Shown here in pieces: positions 36,440 through 49,300 of a stretch of 64,000 nt of DNA. The notes beneath the pieces are model-generated. The model did not search any database, was not told the DNA's origin, and worked only from the letters and a program-made list of their open reading frames with translations. The DNA is from Strongylocentrotus droebachiensis (Eukaryota > Echinodermata > Echinoidea > Camarodonta > Strongylocentrotidae). The stretch is from positions 1-64,000 of the forward strand of contig JAVYIG010004950.1 of the NCBI GenBank assembly GCA_035222895.1, in the 5' to 3' direction. Made by a program: the position numbers and the translations under genes. Within the stretch, counting starts at the first letter, position 1; the number at the start of each line of letters is the position of its first letter.

Positions 36440-36930
36440 AATAAATTGTTTCTTCTCAAAACTTCACTTCCCTTCCCTTTCAAGCATAAGACAAAAAATC
36501 TTCTAATAATAAACAAACAAATAAACAAATAACAGACAAATAAATTGTTTCTTCTGAATACTTGACTTCCCTTTCAAGCATAAGACATAAAATCTTCTCA
36601 GAAACAAACTAATAAACAAATAGAATACTTCACTTCCCTTTCAAGCATTAGACAAACGAAATCTTCTAAGAAACAAACTAATAGACAAATAGACAAACAA
36701 ATAAATTGTTTCTTCTCAAAACTTCACTTCCCTTTCAAGCATTAGACAAACGAAATCTTCTAAGAAACAAACTAATAGACAAATAGACAAACAAATAAAT
36801 TGTTTCTTCTCAAAACTTCACTTCTCTTTCAAGCATAAGACAAAAAAATCTTCTAATAAACAAACTAGTGTACAAATAACAGACAAATAAATTGTTTCTT
36901 CCGAAAACTTTCTTTCCCTTTCCCTTTAAA
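36440..36930. repeat. Minisatellite, ~80-100-bp unit, six copies
   Basis: Each unit contains AAATAAATTGTTTCTTCT, AAACTTCACTTCCC, TTTCAAGCATAAGAC and AACAAACTAATA words. Copies start near 36440, 36540, 36620, 36700, 36795 and 36885. Confidence 0.85.
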
Positions 36931-38746
36931 GCATAAGACCTGGACGTACGTTAGCTCATACCTAAATATATTTTGAATGGTAGGTATCCTGTTATCTTGA
37001 TTAATGACCAGCTTTTCTTTCAGTCTGTCCCAATTTCCCTCACCTCTTGTTGAGGGGTGACCAAACGTAAATTCTAGCTGCTGCAAAAAATAGCCAAACT
37101 AGTTTTCACTTCCGCACTCCCATAACTCCAGCGCTCGCTCGTACTGTCTCGCTTGAACCTGACCTACTTTTGAGCATTAGGCATGTTTACTGTTTTTTTT
37201 CTTATTTAGATATTTTTTTATTTGATTGAAAAAATAAGGATGTTTTAACTTACATTGGTGTTTACTGCAGAGGATATGTTTTGTAAATTTAATATGAAAG
37301 GAGATACTTTGTTTATGTCAAGATTATAGCCCTTTTCTTGTTCAGTTCAGGGATTATTGTCAATTTGTAAGCAAGGTCCAGTATATTAAATCATTGACAA
37401 TACATAGAAAGAAACTACCCTGTTGAAAGAAATTATGAATAAAGAAAGAAAGAAAGAAAGAAAGAAGAAACATTTAAATTTTCAGAATAGCAATGAATAA
37501 AAGTAAACAGCTCTGAAAATATGAATGATTGCATATTTATCATTCAGTCTAACAATTTGTTTGATAATTCATGAAACAGTATAATCAATGATTTAATTAT
37601 ATATACATAGGGTCACAGTGGTATTTGTATGAAATCAGCGCATGGGTTGTTATCATAAGTACGATAGATTGCAATAGATTGTTGAAAAAGAATGTTGAAA
37701 AAGAAAGTTTTACAATATTATAAAGATGTGAAATGTATTGTGTGTCTATCTGGAATGGAAAAAACATTTTGCTGTAAAGTTGCAGTTGCTACAATTGTTG
37801 TTTGTATAGAAAGATTATTTTGAATTTGTTTCAACATATATTTGATTTGTTTGTTTGAGTGAAGATTATCAATAAATAGCCTGTGGAGGGCTCAAAAATT
37901 GGAAAAAACAAACAAACAAAAGATTGCCCTCACTTCTGATGTTAAAAATTAAGAAACAGCACTTTTTTTATCATTATCCTTGCCTGGCCTGGCGGCAGAT
38001 CTTATTCAATGACATTTGTAAATGCTTTCATTTCCGTTGCTAGAATTAGAAGAGATCATTAACAAGTCGTTTTTGTTTTCTGTTATAAGGATCGTGCAAA
38101 CCCGCAAGCCATGTAACATTCCCCAAGGCTGACTCATTAATGCTACAATGATCTAACTTTAAAGTGAATGTTTGAAACTTGAAACATTTTAGCGTGATTC
38201 ATGAGGTATTACTCATCAAAATGTAGTAACAAGGCCGATGTGCATCATTCCAAGCTTTACTCCCTCCCCCTCCTCCTGTTGTTGAGCTATGAATGATCTG
38301 TTACATATATTTTAAAATCAAATGCTGAACATTTTTACCATTTTTATTCTATTGACTTCAAGAACTTTTCATTTACTTAAAGAACTTTTTGTTCATGACA
38401 ATACTGAATATTACAAAACTGATAGTGATGAATCTGTGAAATTTTTTTCTTTAAAAAATACCAAGTCGTGAAGAGAATACACATAAATTATAGAAAATAG
38501 AAAAATAAGGATTTCTGAATGGCAAAAACAAAACAAACTAAATACTAAACCTTATCGTTCAAAGTGTTTACCTACAGCTCCTCAATGTTTTTGTTCACTT
38601 TATTTATATGCTTGGTATTTGAAGGATTCTAAATATTGCAAATTATTGCTGGTCTTCTAGATATTTTCCTCATCTCAAAATGCCCGGAGCTACAGGATAT
38701 TCCTACAGGATATCTTGAAAGAAAAAAAGTATGAATAATCCTCTCA
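36931..38746. other. No gene seen
   Basis: A (GAAA)n run lies at 37441-37467. Otherwise AT-rich and featureless. Confidence 0.55.
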
Positions 38747-39057
38747 AGGCTTGTCTTCATTAGAGAGAAGTTGCAAAATAACCTGCTACAGTGTATTTTA
38801 ACTAGCCCGATCTCAAATTAGCCAGCTAATATGCATCCTCATCAGCCCTTAGTTGCAATTAGCAGGCTATTGGTTGAGAAAATATCCCAAGATATCTTGG
38901 TCTTGTTGCCAAAATAGTGGGCTAATTTGCCCCTGTCCCAGCTAGTATGTGATGATTTTTTTCGGTCTGGTGAAGACGCAATTTTAAACTTTGGGAAAAT
39001 ATCCTGAGTCAGAAATAGCGGGCTATTTTGCCAACTCAAGCTGATGAAGACAGGCCT
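38747..39057. mobile_element. AGGCCTGTC-family MITE, copy 4 (311 bp)
   Basis: The ends are AGGCTTGTCTTCAT and ATGAAGACAGGCCT. A perfect 3-bp duplication TCA flanks it (38744-38746 and 39058-39060), which fits a PIF/Harbinger-type insertion. Confidence 0.8.
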
Positions 39058-39637
39058 TCAGTGATCAGTGACCGCTTTGTCATCGACCCCAGTCTAGTTT
39101 GCCCGGGGCATAATACACCTTTTGCAGCAGTTTAAAAAAAGGTTGATGGATTAATGCTGGATCTGGGGATTGAGCACCTGGTCAGTTTAATAGCTGTCCC
39201 AAATCACCTTGTGAAATATCATAGGTGATTTTCCAAGAATGGCGGTCATCTCTTAAATTTGAGCATACAAATCATCTCTACAAAAAGCCATGATTCTTTT
39301 AAAGAATTTAAAAAAAAAAATTGTTAAAAAATATTCTCTTGCCTGATTGGAAATATAGATCTTCCTGTCTTATTTATACCCTGCTTTCCACTTGCCCAAA
39401 TCATATAATTTTTAAATAACACCTTGGCAAATTCATTGATTGTAGCAAATTAATAGATTTACATTTAAATGGCCCATTTTTGACAGTGTGATTTTCATTT
39501 GCTTGATATTTCCTTTCACCGGGGCAAGAGGGTGTAATTGTAGCTCCTCAATCACTACGCCCCTACAAAGGATAAGATGTACAGTATGCATCAAGTTGCA
39601 ATCTTGAAGAGATGGGGGGGGGGGGAGGGGGAGAATA

Positions 39638-40191
39638 ACGTATTTGCCGGCGATAAGGCCGCAGCGTTTTTTTTGGTTGTTGTTGTTGTTTTGTTGCCGA
39701 AAACCCACGCGGGGAAGGACCTTCATTTAACATCGAGGTGCAGTTAAAAGCGCTGATTTGTGCTTGTAAACTTGTCACAAATAATAGTAACAATGTCGTT
39801 TTTAGAAGAATGTGTAAGATCATTAATGTGAATTAAAAACAATAGAGTACTAGGTCCTAGGATAGAACCTTGTGGTACACCATTTGTTATATACAAAAAA
39901 TTGAGGAATTATTATTATAAACTACATATTGAGATCTATTAGAAAGATTACTTTCAAACCAAGATGACAGACAAATTTTAGTGTTGTTGTAGTTTCCGAG
40001 TGGTGAGTCAACACACTGATTACTGAGCTGGGAGACATTGCCAGGCATAGCGCCATAAATCGAAACTAAAAAAAAAAAAAACTAAAAAAAAAAAAAAATC
40101 TTTTTTTACTCTTTCGCCGCATAGGCCGCACCCCGACTTTTTGATATTTTCTCTTCTAAAAATACTGCGGCCTTTACGCCGGCAAATACGG
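39638..40191 (-). mobile_element. TIR element with CCGGCG-type ends carrying the same RT core
   Basis: The ends are inverted repeats of about 26 bp with two differences, CGTATTTGCCGGCG followed by AAGGCCGCAG. Both are next to TA, so the target duplication may be TA or the TA may belong to the repeat. Inside, on the minus strand, is a T-run, the GVPQGSIL-type reverse-transcriptase fragment (about 39850-39900) and a CAACAA-rich end. This core matches the one in the hAT-like element at 14.6 kb, although the terminal repeats are unrelated. No transposase is present. Confidence 0.72.
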
Positions 40192-40193
40192 TA

Positions 40194-42474
40194 ACTAAAA
40201 AAATTACCACAAATGGCAGTGGCATGTGTTGGGTTACTGAAAGGGCACCCTATAATTTGGCTGCAGTATATTTTTAAAAATGTTGCCAAACCTCGTATTA
40301 AATGCACCAATTAGATTTGTTTGAAATCATGACCGATATGAAATATCATGAAAGGATTTATGTTTTACCCTTAACTTCTTTCCAAAGTCTGATTCTGAGC
40401 TGGGAAAAATGATTTAAAACATTTGTATGAATGCAGTAGTATATACAGTAGCAGATGTATGGGTCATAAAAATGCTCCCTCTTCTTCGAACCAGGGTGCT
40501 TCATAGTGCTGTACATAGCCCGGAGCATGTGATGGCGCCGTTCATTGCAGGAAGCATTTGATACAAAGTTGTACAATTGACCTCCCCAACTCGGTCAAGT
40601 GCAAAAATGTGGGTGACATAAATTGATAATAAAGAGTGAGGCCCCCCCCCCCCCCCCCCCACCTCCCTCATATAAAAAAAAATGAAACTGTGTTTGATTG
40701 AGTATGGAGTACACCGAATACCTGTATTACGAATAGTATAACTAAAACTTCATACTTCCGGACACTTCTTTTTTTATTACTCTGCATTTAGAAATGGGAA
40801 ATCATTTTTACGTGAAAGTGGGGTTGAATAAACTCTTTACTCTAATTTTAATGTGCAAGAAATTGTTAGGTATTGTTACAAACAAATCTGAGATAATTGC
40901 AGCTACATCATGGGGTTATAATCATGTTGGGGGAGGGCAGTCATTGGGTGTGTCCTAGTGGCGTATGCGTGGTATGGGGGTGGCATATGCGTGGTATGGG
41001 CGGGGCATATGATGTTGCTATGGTCATAAACATGGACATTACATGCAGGGGTGGAAGAGAAATCTTTGATGTATACCTTTTGTTAAGCTCATATTCAATG
41101 CTTTCTCACGTTTGCGCTTTGGTGCCGAATAATCACGCAGCGAGGCATGGTGACGAACTTGCCCTAGAAACGAGTTTATGCAAATACCGAAGAATAAAGT
41201 CGATGCCACGGTGCCGGCTCGCGGCCTACATCTTCTGAAGCAGAATCATAGACTTCCCGTGCCTCTGCCACGACGACAAGCCAAGCGTTAGACCGTACCT
41301 CCTATCACTACTTTTGTCTCGGTCTTCTATTAAGTTCATTTTCAGGCCTATATCAGTTCCTGTCCTCCGATACCCTTTCCTCAAAATAGCATCCTCAGAG
41401 ACTTTTTCGGGCTGTTTTGGGAGTTCAAGCAGCATGTTTGCTGCGAGCCCTCACAAAACAATTCTTTTATGGTGTTTCCAGGGGCAGCCAGGGAGACGGT
41501 CGTAAATTCATTCCTCGATTCACTATCGGTTAGGAAGTGATGGTCTGATAGATTTGGTCACATGAGATGGGAGGTGACATCTAGTTTACGCTCTGTTTCG
41601 TAAACCCTAGCCTACTTTCATACAGCCTGCTCGCAAAAGCACCATTATTTTAATAGGTGAATATAGGCCACTCCCCTTTGCTGTAGATATTGGAATCTTC
41701 AGACCAGAAAAAAAAAATATTATTTTGGGGGAGGGGGGTTCTTTTTTTATCACACTTCCCAGCTTTACCTCGCTTTTAAATTTGAAGACCTGCATTCTAC
41801 TTAAATTTAAAACTGACGCTGGTTTTTATGCTGTTGTTCAAAATTGGGTTCATAGGCAGTTGGCTCGATATATATAGGCTGTTGTTCAAGGAAGTGTTCG
41901 AGCTCTAGGTTTTCCTTTTCTGAAACGGAGTAAATAAAGTAGTAGAATATGGGACAAAAGTGTCTGGTGCCCAGTGTTTGGAAAAAGTTGATGGGTTCCA
42001 AATCATTCCCTTAATTTTTAACACAGATAAGATGTAATCAGAAAAAATAGTAGTCAATTCTGGCATATGCTTGAAAAAGTAAAATATCACATATTAATAT
42101 TAAATTGATATGTATACATATATCTAAACCAGTAAAATGCTGTTTGATTGTGGTTTCACCTTAATCCTATTCTCTAGAACCCACTATTAGATACACCAGG
42201 CAATATCTTAATAGCAGTTTACATTTTGTTTTAGGTTTAAAAAACTGAATTGCTTAATAATATTGACAGATAGGGTTATATCTTTACATTTTACCTCAAT
42301 TAAAAATTATTAGAAGCAATTCTCGTATAAGCTTTGACTGAAAATTCTGGGAGTCTCATATAGCTCAGATCATATACACACATCCATGCAAATGCTATAA
42401 TGCTTGTTCAGAAAAGCATCTTTAATAGCTGTAGAGATATTGGAACAATCGATGTTGAGGTTTTTCTTAGTTTC
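40194..42474. other. No gene seen
   Basis: An 18-base C-run lies at about 40643. GC content rises at 41100-41560 but no exon with splice sites and a recognisable protein was found. Confidence 0.5.
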
Positions 42475-42815
42475 TAAATAGGGGTTGTGCTGGACATTAA
42501 TCATTAAGAATTTCTGGGATATACATGTAGAATGAAAAAAAAGTGGATTAATTGAAGATAGGTAAAAGTTTGAAACAAACATCGGAGACAGATACTATAT
42601 TAGTTTTGTTGCGGGAATATTCAGAAGGATTTTTATCTTTAAAAAATATAAATGGGGGTTGTGCTGGATAGAAATCATTAGGAATTTCTTGGATATAAAA
42701 TCAAATATCAAAAGTGGATTAATTGAAGATAGGTAAAAGTTTGAAACATACATCGGAGACAGATACTATATTAGTTTTGTTGCGGGAATATTCAGAAGGA
42801 TTTTTATCTTTTTAA
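42475..42815. repeat. Tandem duplication (~175 bp)
   Basis: GGGGGTTGTGCTGGA to AGAAGGATTTTTATCTTT is present twice, the second half (GTGGATTAATTGAAGATAGG onward) nearly identical between copies. Confidence 0.88.
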
Positions 42816-44819
42816 AAATTAAAGAGGTTGCATATTTATCTGTACCGTGAGAGGCAGTGGCAATCATAACTTGTTGATTGAGTTATAAACCTGATTAACC
42901 CTCCTCGTAGGAGGCTCCATTCTTCTACATGAAAGAAAAACTATCTGGGACAAACACAAAAAGTTGCACAAAGCACATTTAAGTCAACTTTTGAATATTA
43001 ACACCATTTAGCGGTAAGAGGAAAAAGAGATAAACCATGATCAAGGTTGTTTATCTACCACAATCTCACAATTAGTCGGTTAGTAGGCCGTGAAATATGG
43101 GTTAAAGTCATTATGACAAATGATAAGAATAGTGGCGTGCCGTGTCGATTGAATGAAGGCCTTGCACTTGAACTAGTCATTGTGACCTGGATTTTACAGA
43201 CCAGCGAACCCCTCATGTTGAATCATTCTCGCATAGAGCACGGTACAGTTTCCCGCCTTTGTTTTTGTTTCCTTATTGTGTTCTTTGTAAGGAACTATTA
43301 ATCCTCACAGCTTTTGAATGGGCGCGGAACAAGTGGAAAATAGAGCGTACACCTATCCCCATCTGTGTTCTTCTTCGGTCGGTTTTGATTGCGTGCCCTA
43401 TTAAAGTACACAAACATGATCGCGCTATGTATTGAATCAGCCAAGTGCGGAATGATTCTCATGAAGGTCGCCGAGGCGTGAGGCGGCACCTCTGGTTAGG
43501 GATCGACGGAACAAAGGAAGCAACACGCAACATGCATCTCTTAATCAAGGTCAGCTTGTGTGCGCGGGAGTCCCTTTTCAAGGCTAGAACCAGGCATCCC
43601 GAAAAAACATCTGAATGGAGACAAATATGTCGTTTCACCTTTCGCGGCATTGTTTGAAAATGATCAAGCGGGGAAAAAAAATATTCGGCTGTATGCCTTT
43701 CACTCCAACGTGACACCCTGATTAAGATGGTGAAAAGCCACAAAGTCAATGTTATTTTTTCACCGCTGTCAGACAAACCTTCTACTGAATAGGTAAACTG
43801 GAGTAGAGATAAAAGATTGTCATCTTGACTGTATGGGTAGCTCGCTGGAATGGTGCTATTCAGAAAAAGGAGTCATGCTGAAGGCTCAAAAGAATATTCT
43901 TCCCACTGTGATTTCTTTCGCATTGTCTCCCTGCCCTCATTTTTTAAATAGCTTAAATTTGAAAAGATATAATAGGTCTTCCAGCTTGAGGTAGATTTAA
44001 CAATACATTCAGGTCATGCTTATCTTTCAAATAGAACTACCTTTCGTGCACTTCTTTTATACAGAAGTACTTTTTGCTTGATCATGATTCGGGGGTCCTT
44101 TATAATTCATCACCTTGGCTTTTCCCAAAATCAACTTGTTATTTTTCTTGATGCTTTTGGAGCATGACTGGAATGAATGGGCTTAACCCAAATTAGGTTT
44201 ATTAATAGTAATAGCACCCGATATCCTAATTCAATGCACATTTATTATTTATCTCTATAACAAAAGGTAACCCCTTACCTGGTTGTTATAACCATCATCA
44301 ATGGTCTTCATACCATATTGATAATTTCTTTATCTTTATAGGTTGGCCTATTTTTCCATATCTCATCCATTTGATTATTTTCTCATAACATTATTTTATT
44401 CTTTTACTCTATTATATAATCAAAATGTGTACCTTCATGAAGAAAAACAACTTGCAATTAAAAGTACATGCAAGTCACTCTAACAAAACAATATTTTCTT
44501 CATTTTTCCCAAGATAGTCAATAGTACTTTGCAATTCAATTATTTGCAAATCAAGTTTTTCGCAGATGAGTTATTTGTTTTTGAATGGGAAAGTAATTGA
44601 AAGGGTATTCATGAAATGCACGCATGAGAACAGTTAACATTTGAAGTCCACGGTCAAACGGATGTATAACTTGTATCCATGACGATGGAAGGAGACGACG
44701 CCCCTGAGAAGGCTAACATGTTCATATCCGACCTAGATATAGGCTGTAGAATGGGAGGAAGAAAGAAGGGGGATCAGAGAAGAGGGTTCGGATGGGGAGG
44801 GTAAGGGGAAGAGGAATGG
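42816..44819. other. No gene seen
   Basis: Slightly GC-richer DNA at 43300-43700 holds overlapping short frames on both strands, none recognisable. Confidence 0.5.
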
Positions 44820-45115
44820 AGGAGGAGGCTGGTTGGCTCAGTTTGTATTAAAAGCATCTGCCTGTACGTCGAACCAAAGATTGTGGGTTTGAATCCAACC
44901 CGGGCGGATGACGGATGAAGCCTGTGTTGTGTGTTAACGTGCCCCTCCCTCGTTTCATAGATGCAGGCTATGATTAATTAACAAACTCTATGTCCCTCAG
45001 ATAGGACGTTAAATGGAGGCCCCGTGTAGAGGAGAGTCACCACCTTTTGCAGTTAGGAACCCACTGATAGTTCTACAGAATTTGATGTTGGCTGCAAATG
45101 GGACATAGTACCTTT
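44820..45115 (+). mobile_element. tRNA-derived SINE
   Basis: The head has an A box (TGGCTCAGTTTG, about 44834) and a B box (GGGTTTGAATCC, about 44885). The body contains GACGTTAAATGGAGGCCCCGTG and TTAGGAACCCACTG. The body and head resemble a common invertebrate tRNA-SINE layout. It is not a tRNA gene because the acceptor stem and variable region do not pair. Confidence 0.75.
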
Positions 45116-46986
45116 AAGGTTGTTGTTGGGTTTTTAGGCTGTCCAATATTAAAAAATTATTTACGCCTGGCTATACTGTTTTTCGAGTTATTCGTCAATG
45201 ATGAAGAGATGGCGCTGTTTCTTTTTCTCAAGACCGTTTCTTGAATCTAAGACTTTTTGTATGAATGTCACGACCCTTCAATATACTGTGGTATTCCCAT
45301 CAAAGCAAAGTGATTTTCAAAGTTGATATTTCTGATCAGGAGTATTAACCAAATTCATAGCCTGCCTATTTTTAAGAATACCTGTAATTCGCACGATCAT
45401 GCTACAGTGTAAAATTGATTTTCCATTTCATGAAATTATATCACAGTCAATTTTAGGAGGCTCGTACATAAACTGTGGTATAGCAAAGGTTAGCCCCTAG
45501 TCTTTGTTCATGAGGCATGGGGCTACGTGTGGTTCTTCACTTTTGGAGGTTTCTAGTAACTACTATTTAAAATTCTTGCATTGTGTCTTGTATTCAACAA
45601 TCCTCTATTGCTCCATTTCATGAGAAAATTTTAAATGATTGTATGAATTGCACAACTCTACAGACACGCAATGAATGTTCAATCAATGCTCCTATAAAAC
45701 CGATTCAAAGAAACCCACTCTTTCTAAACTTTATCATGAAATTCTCTTTATATTTTGTAAATTTCCCAAGGGAGAGGTAATAAAAGTCAGATTTGAAATT
45801 CAAGTTTTTATGAAGTGCCCTTTGAGGTATAATGGAATGGGACATTAGGGATTTTTTCCCCTCCTCCCTTACTAAGAATAGGCTTTGCCCCACTTTCCTG
45901 CAGCTAATGCTCCCAAAACTGAGAATTAAATGCATAGAATATAAAGAACTAAGTACAGGGAAGGAGCCAGAGAGAGCTGGAAGGAATAAAAGTTGCCATA
46001 AAATTGGAAGTTGACACAAAGCAGAGAGGTTTTTAAAAAAAACTGACTGAAAAAACTGACTTCAAAACAAAGAGTGATTGGAGCAAATGGAAACACTATT
46101 GACTTAATGGCGTTGAAACAGTTTTTGATAGATTGCCATTTGACAAGTGCTAGATGGATGAAAAGAACAGAAAAATGGTTAAAAGAAAACACTGCCTTTG
46201 GCAAAGTTTATGGAGCTATTCTGTCACTGTCTTACTCCTTTTTTTCTTCTTCTCAGTTCTCAGTTTGTCATTACTTTTCCGGTTCTCTGCCTTCATATGC
46301 TCTCTCTCTGCTTGACAATTTGTGAAATTACAATTAGCTATGGTGTCAGCATTCTTTGCGACTATTCATGATTTTAGCCAGTCTTTATTCCTGTGTTTTG
46401 CAGCCTCTGGGCTGTTTCCTTAATGTCATTGTCCCAGTCTGATTTGGCACATATATCTGATTGTTTGTCCGAATGCAAGAAAGGAATTGCTAGGTTTCTC
46501 TAGGGATTTTATTTAAAAGTCTTTCTCTTTTATCCTTCAGGGTGTATTTTTCCTCTCTCTCTCTCTCTTGTATTTGTGATGTCAAAGACCCAGTTTATAC
46601 AGAAGGATTGATCTGCAGAAAAGCAGCAAGAATTGATTAATTATATTCCAGACCTCATAGTATTCTAGGATGCTATACTAGAGTTTCATTGTTACCATGG
46701 TTACAACCATTTATCATTATTCTTGTTGATCTTCCCATTTCAGAGACTGCTGTCTTGATTCACAGGCATGTAGTTTTTCTAAAGCAATGATTACATGGAA
46801 TTCCAGGCTGTTTTCAGCTTCCTCATCCTCAGTTGAAACATTTTGAAAGGACATTCAACATAAAAATGAGTGCAAGAACACTACCCTAACCCCCTCATCC
46901 CCCAACCGCCCCCCCCCCAAAAAAAAAAAAAAAAATCTTCTTTTAAAACCGCTCCAATAACCAGTCATGATGGGCCATGTGTCTTT
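45116..46986. other. No gene seen
   Basis: Nothing recognised besides a short (CT)n and a C-run/A-run at 46908-46936. Confidence 0.55.
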
Positions 46987-47359
46987 GGCCGCGTTCATGC
47001 TTGATTTTGACGGCCAGAATCAGACATCTGTTACGTGTTTAGTTTAAAACACGCTTGCGTTCATGCTCACTTTTGTAGAATCACCGAAAAAACGGCGATC
47101 ACGAACGCCGATCGTAAACTCACAAAAAGATGCGTTTACAATTGTAAACGCGTTTAAATGGGGTCAACGCACTGACCTCTAGTGGGTCTACGTAGCATGC
47201 ACAGTGAAGGTCACACAAGACCACACAAGTAGAATTGCCTGGATGAGCCAGAGAAGTAAGCATGAACAGCTACACCGTGGAACTGCGATCACGATGAGCG
47301 TTTACGATGAGCGTTTCAGATCGCTCATTCTACCTTCAAAATCAAGCATGAACGCGCCC
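46987..47359. mobile_element. Harbinger-like MITE (373 bp)
   Basis: The inverted termini are GGCCGCGTTCATGCTTG and GGGCGCGTTCATGCTTG, continuing as ATTTTGA in both. TTT lies on each side (46984-46986 and 47360-47362). The interior has CG-containing palindromes such as GTAAACGCGTTTA. A 3-bp duplication and a GGG-start terminus suit PIF/Harbinger. No transposase is present. Confidence 0.82.
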
Positions 47360-47929
47360 TTTGACCTAACATGGACCTGATTCCAGGGACTATTGGAACA
47401 AAATACTTATGATGCTGACAATGGGTTCCAGGCCCCTTTATCAATATCCTTTTAATTTATTCAATAGTTTAATCTTGACCATCTTTCGATCTCACATATT
47501 GAAGTCATGGTCATTCTCATCTAGATTAAACTAAATCCATCCGGATCCAACTGGATAAAGAGCCAGCTATACATGGAAGTGTATGAATGGGGCTGCAGAA
47601 AGGAAGAGAGAGAGAGACACAGAGTCACACACACACTTACACACTGAGCGTTGATGTCTCTGACCTGTCGTCTGTTGAACTCCAAAAACCTCACTCTAAT
47701 AAGTGAACCACTTTGCAGCTTTCATAGAAATGGCTCCGGTGTGTTGACACCATTCCAAATCGTCTATTTAGAACCAGAATGGCATTAAATCACTTACCCT
47801 AACTCCAAACAGACCAATAGACTTCTGCAATCCATTGACAGTAAGTAGTCATGTAGTTTTGTCTTGCAAGTTGCAGGTATCATATTCTAAATGAAGAAAA
47901 AATGCCTTTGAGGTAATAATCGGGAGCAC

Positions 47930-47995
47930 CATGAGGATCAAATCTGACTGACATGAGTGCTATACAAGAACCCACTATTATTATTATTATTAAAG
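47930..47995 (+). mobile_element. SINE 3' end fragment
   Basis: It reads GGGAGCACCATGAGGATCAAATCTGACTGACATGAGTGC, then GAACCCACTA and (TTA)n. This is the reverse complement of the tail end of the SINE at 53665. Confidence 0.65.
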
Positions 47996-48151
47996 GAACA
48001 GTTCTTTTATGAATCACAAATGCATGAGCCTCTGTAAGTGACCTGAGTAATTTCTAGGTATCTGTAAGAAAATGAAAATATATAGCCTTCAGAACTGATG
48101 TAAATTACTTTCCTCTTGCTTCTTTTTTAAATCTTTATCATCCTTCCTTAA

Positions 48152-48921
48152 AGGGATCGTTTAACAATGTTAAATCTGAGATACACGGGTCCTACATGTT
48201 ACCAGTGTCTGTGATATGGTGCAATATTGAAGCCCTAAAAAAATCGCGCTTCAAAATGATCAAGAAGTGCCTCAAAGAAGTAAAAATCTTTTAGTGACCG
48301 GTTTTACCATACTCGTTTTCCCCAATAGAGTACCGAAGCTGTGACGTCATACAAATTTATTTTTAGAATTTCTCAATTTTTTCTTCATATTCCGAAAGAA
48401 CATCAAAAATAATGTCCAAATGTCGAAAACCAATTGAATATGTTAAGTATAGGCTGAGATATGACCATCTGAATAAATATACTCCCCGTAGGAACTCAGT
48501 GTTATATGCTCTGGCTCCTAATGGTTAGGAGCCAGAGCATATAACACTAAGTTCCAGTAGGACATATATTCATTCAGATGGTCATATCTCAGCCAATACT
48601 TAACATATTTAATTGGTTTTCGACATTTGGGCATTATTTTTGATGTTCTTTTGGAATATGAAGAAAAAATTGAGAAATTCAATAGATTTTTGATGACGTC
48701 ACACTTCACTACTCTATAGACTGTAGTGTTATGAAAACCCTTTCGGCGAACGGTTTTCAAAATTTGTAATTCCAATCATTAATATCTTGATAATTAGACA
48801 GGCGATCGGCTTGTAAACGTCATGGTGTTCCTGACTGACCTAAAGGTTTATAATTATCATTGCAGCATGAGCTAAATCAAGAATTTTGTTTCAGAATGTG
48901 AGACAAAGTTACCGGATCCCT
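48152..48921 (+). mobile_element. TTAA-flanked element (770 bp) with long inverted repeat
   Basis: TTAA flanks both ends (48148-48151 and 48922-48925), and the termini are inverted AGGGATC. The first ~170 bp and a segment before the right end match the related copy at 18825. The middle is an inverted repeat of about 390 bp. TTAA targeting suggests a piggyBac/Kolobok-type non-autonomous element. Confidence 0.85.
48323..48715. repeat. Long inverted repeat inside the TTAA element
   Basis: Two arms of about 195 bp meet around 48522-48524 with a 3-base loop. Next to the centre the arms match perfectly (CTGGCTCCTAA / TTAGGAGCCAG), and they stay closely similar out to GTGACGTCAT / ATGACGTCAC at the outer ends. 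A transcript across it would fold into a long double-stranded RNA. Confidence 0.88.
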
Positions 48922-49300
48922 TTAAGTTTCCTTGTTATATTTAAAAATGTATACTGTAGCAGTTTGGGTCATTGGCTGTAGCAGTCCATAACAGCATACT
49001 GTAGCACTTGCAAGCTTTGTTATGTATCACCCAGTCTTTCCAGATATATGTCAAAATGGTTGCATTATTAAAATGGGTCATAATTGATAGAACTCTTTGT
49101 GATGAAATATGCTGATATTGATTAATGTTAGTTTGGAAAAAGCTCTGACGTACCCAGATAGTTCTCCGCCCCCAATAAACTTTGTGTGCATTGTCTAAAA
49201 TAAAAAAGAGCAATGTTGAATGCTTTTAGGGCATTTATTGAATAGAGGAATAAAAATGGAATACAGTGACTCTCTTGATCAAGTGCATGACTTGAGTCCT

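Noticed and set aside
36440..36930. CRISPR-like direct repeat array
   Set aside because: Unit length varies, the spacers are also repeats, and the genome is animal; it is a minisatellite.
48518..48775. 85-codon frame on the minus strand
   Set aside because: It lies in one arm of the long inverted repeat of a transposon.
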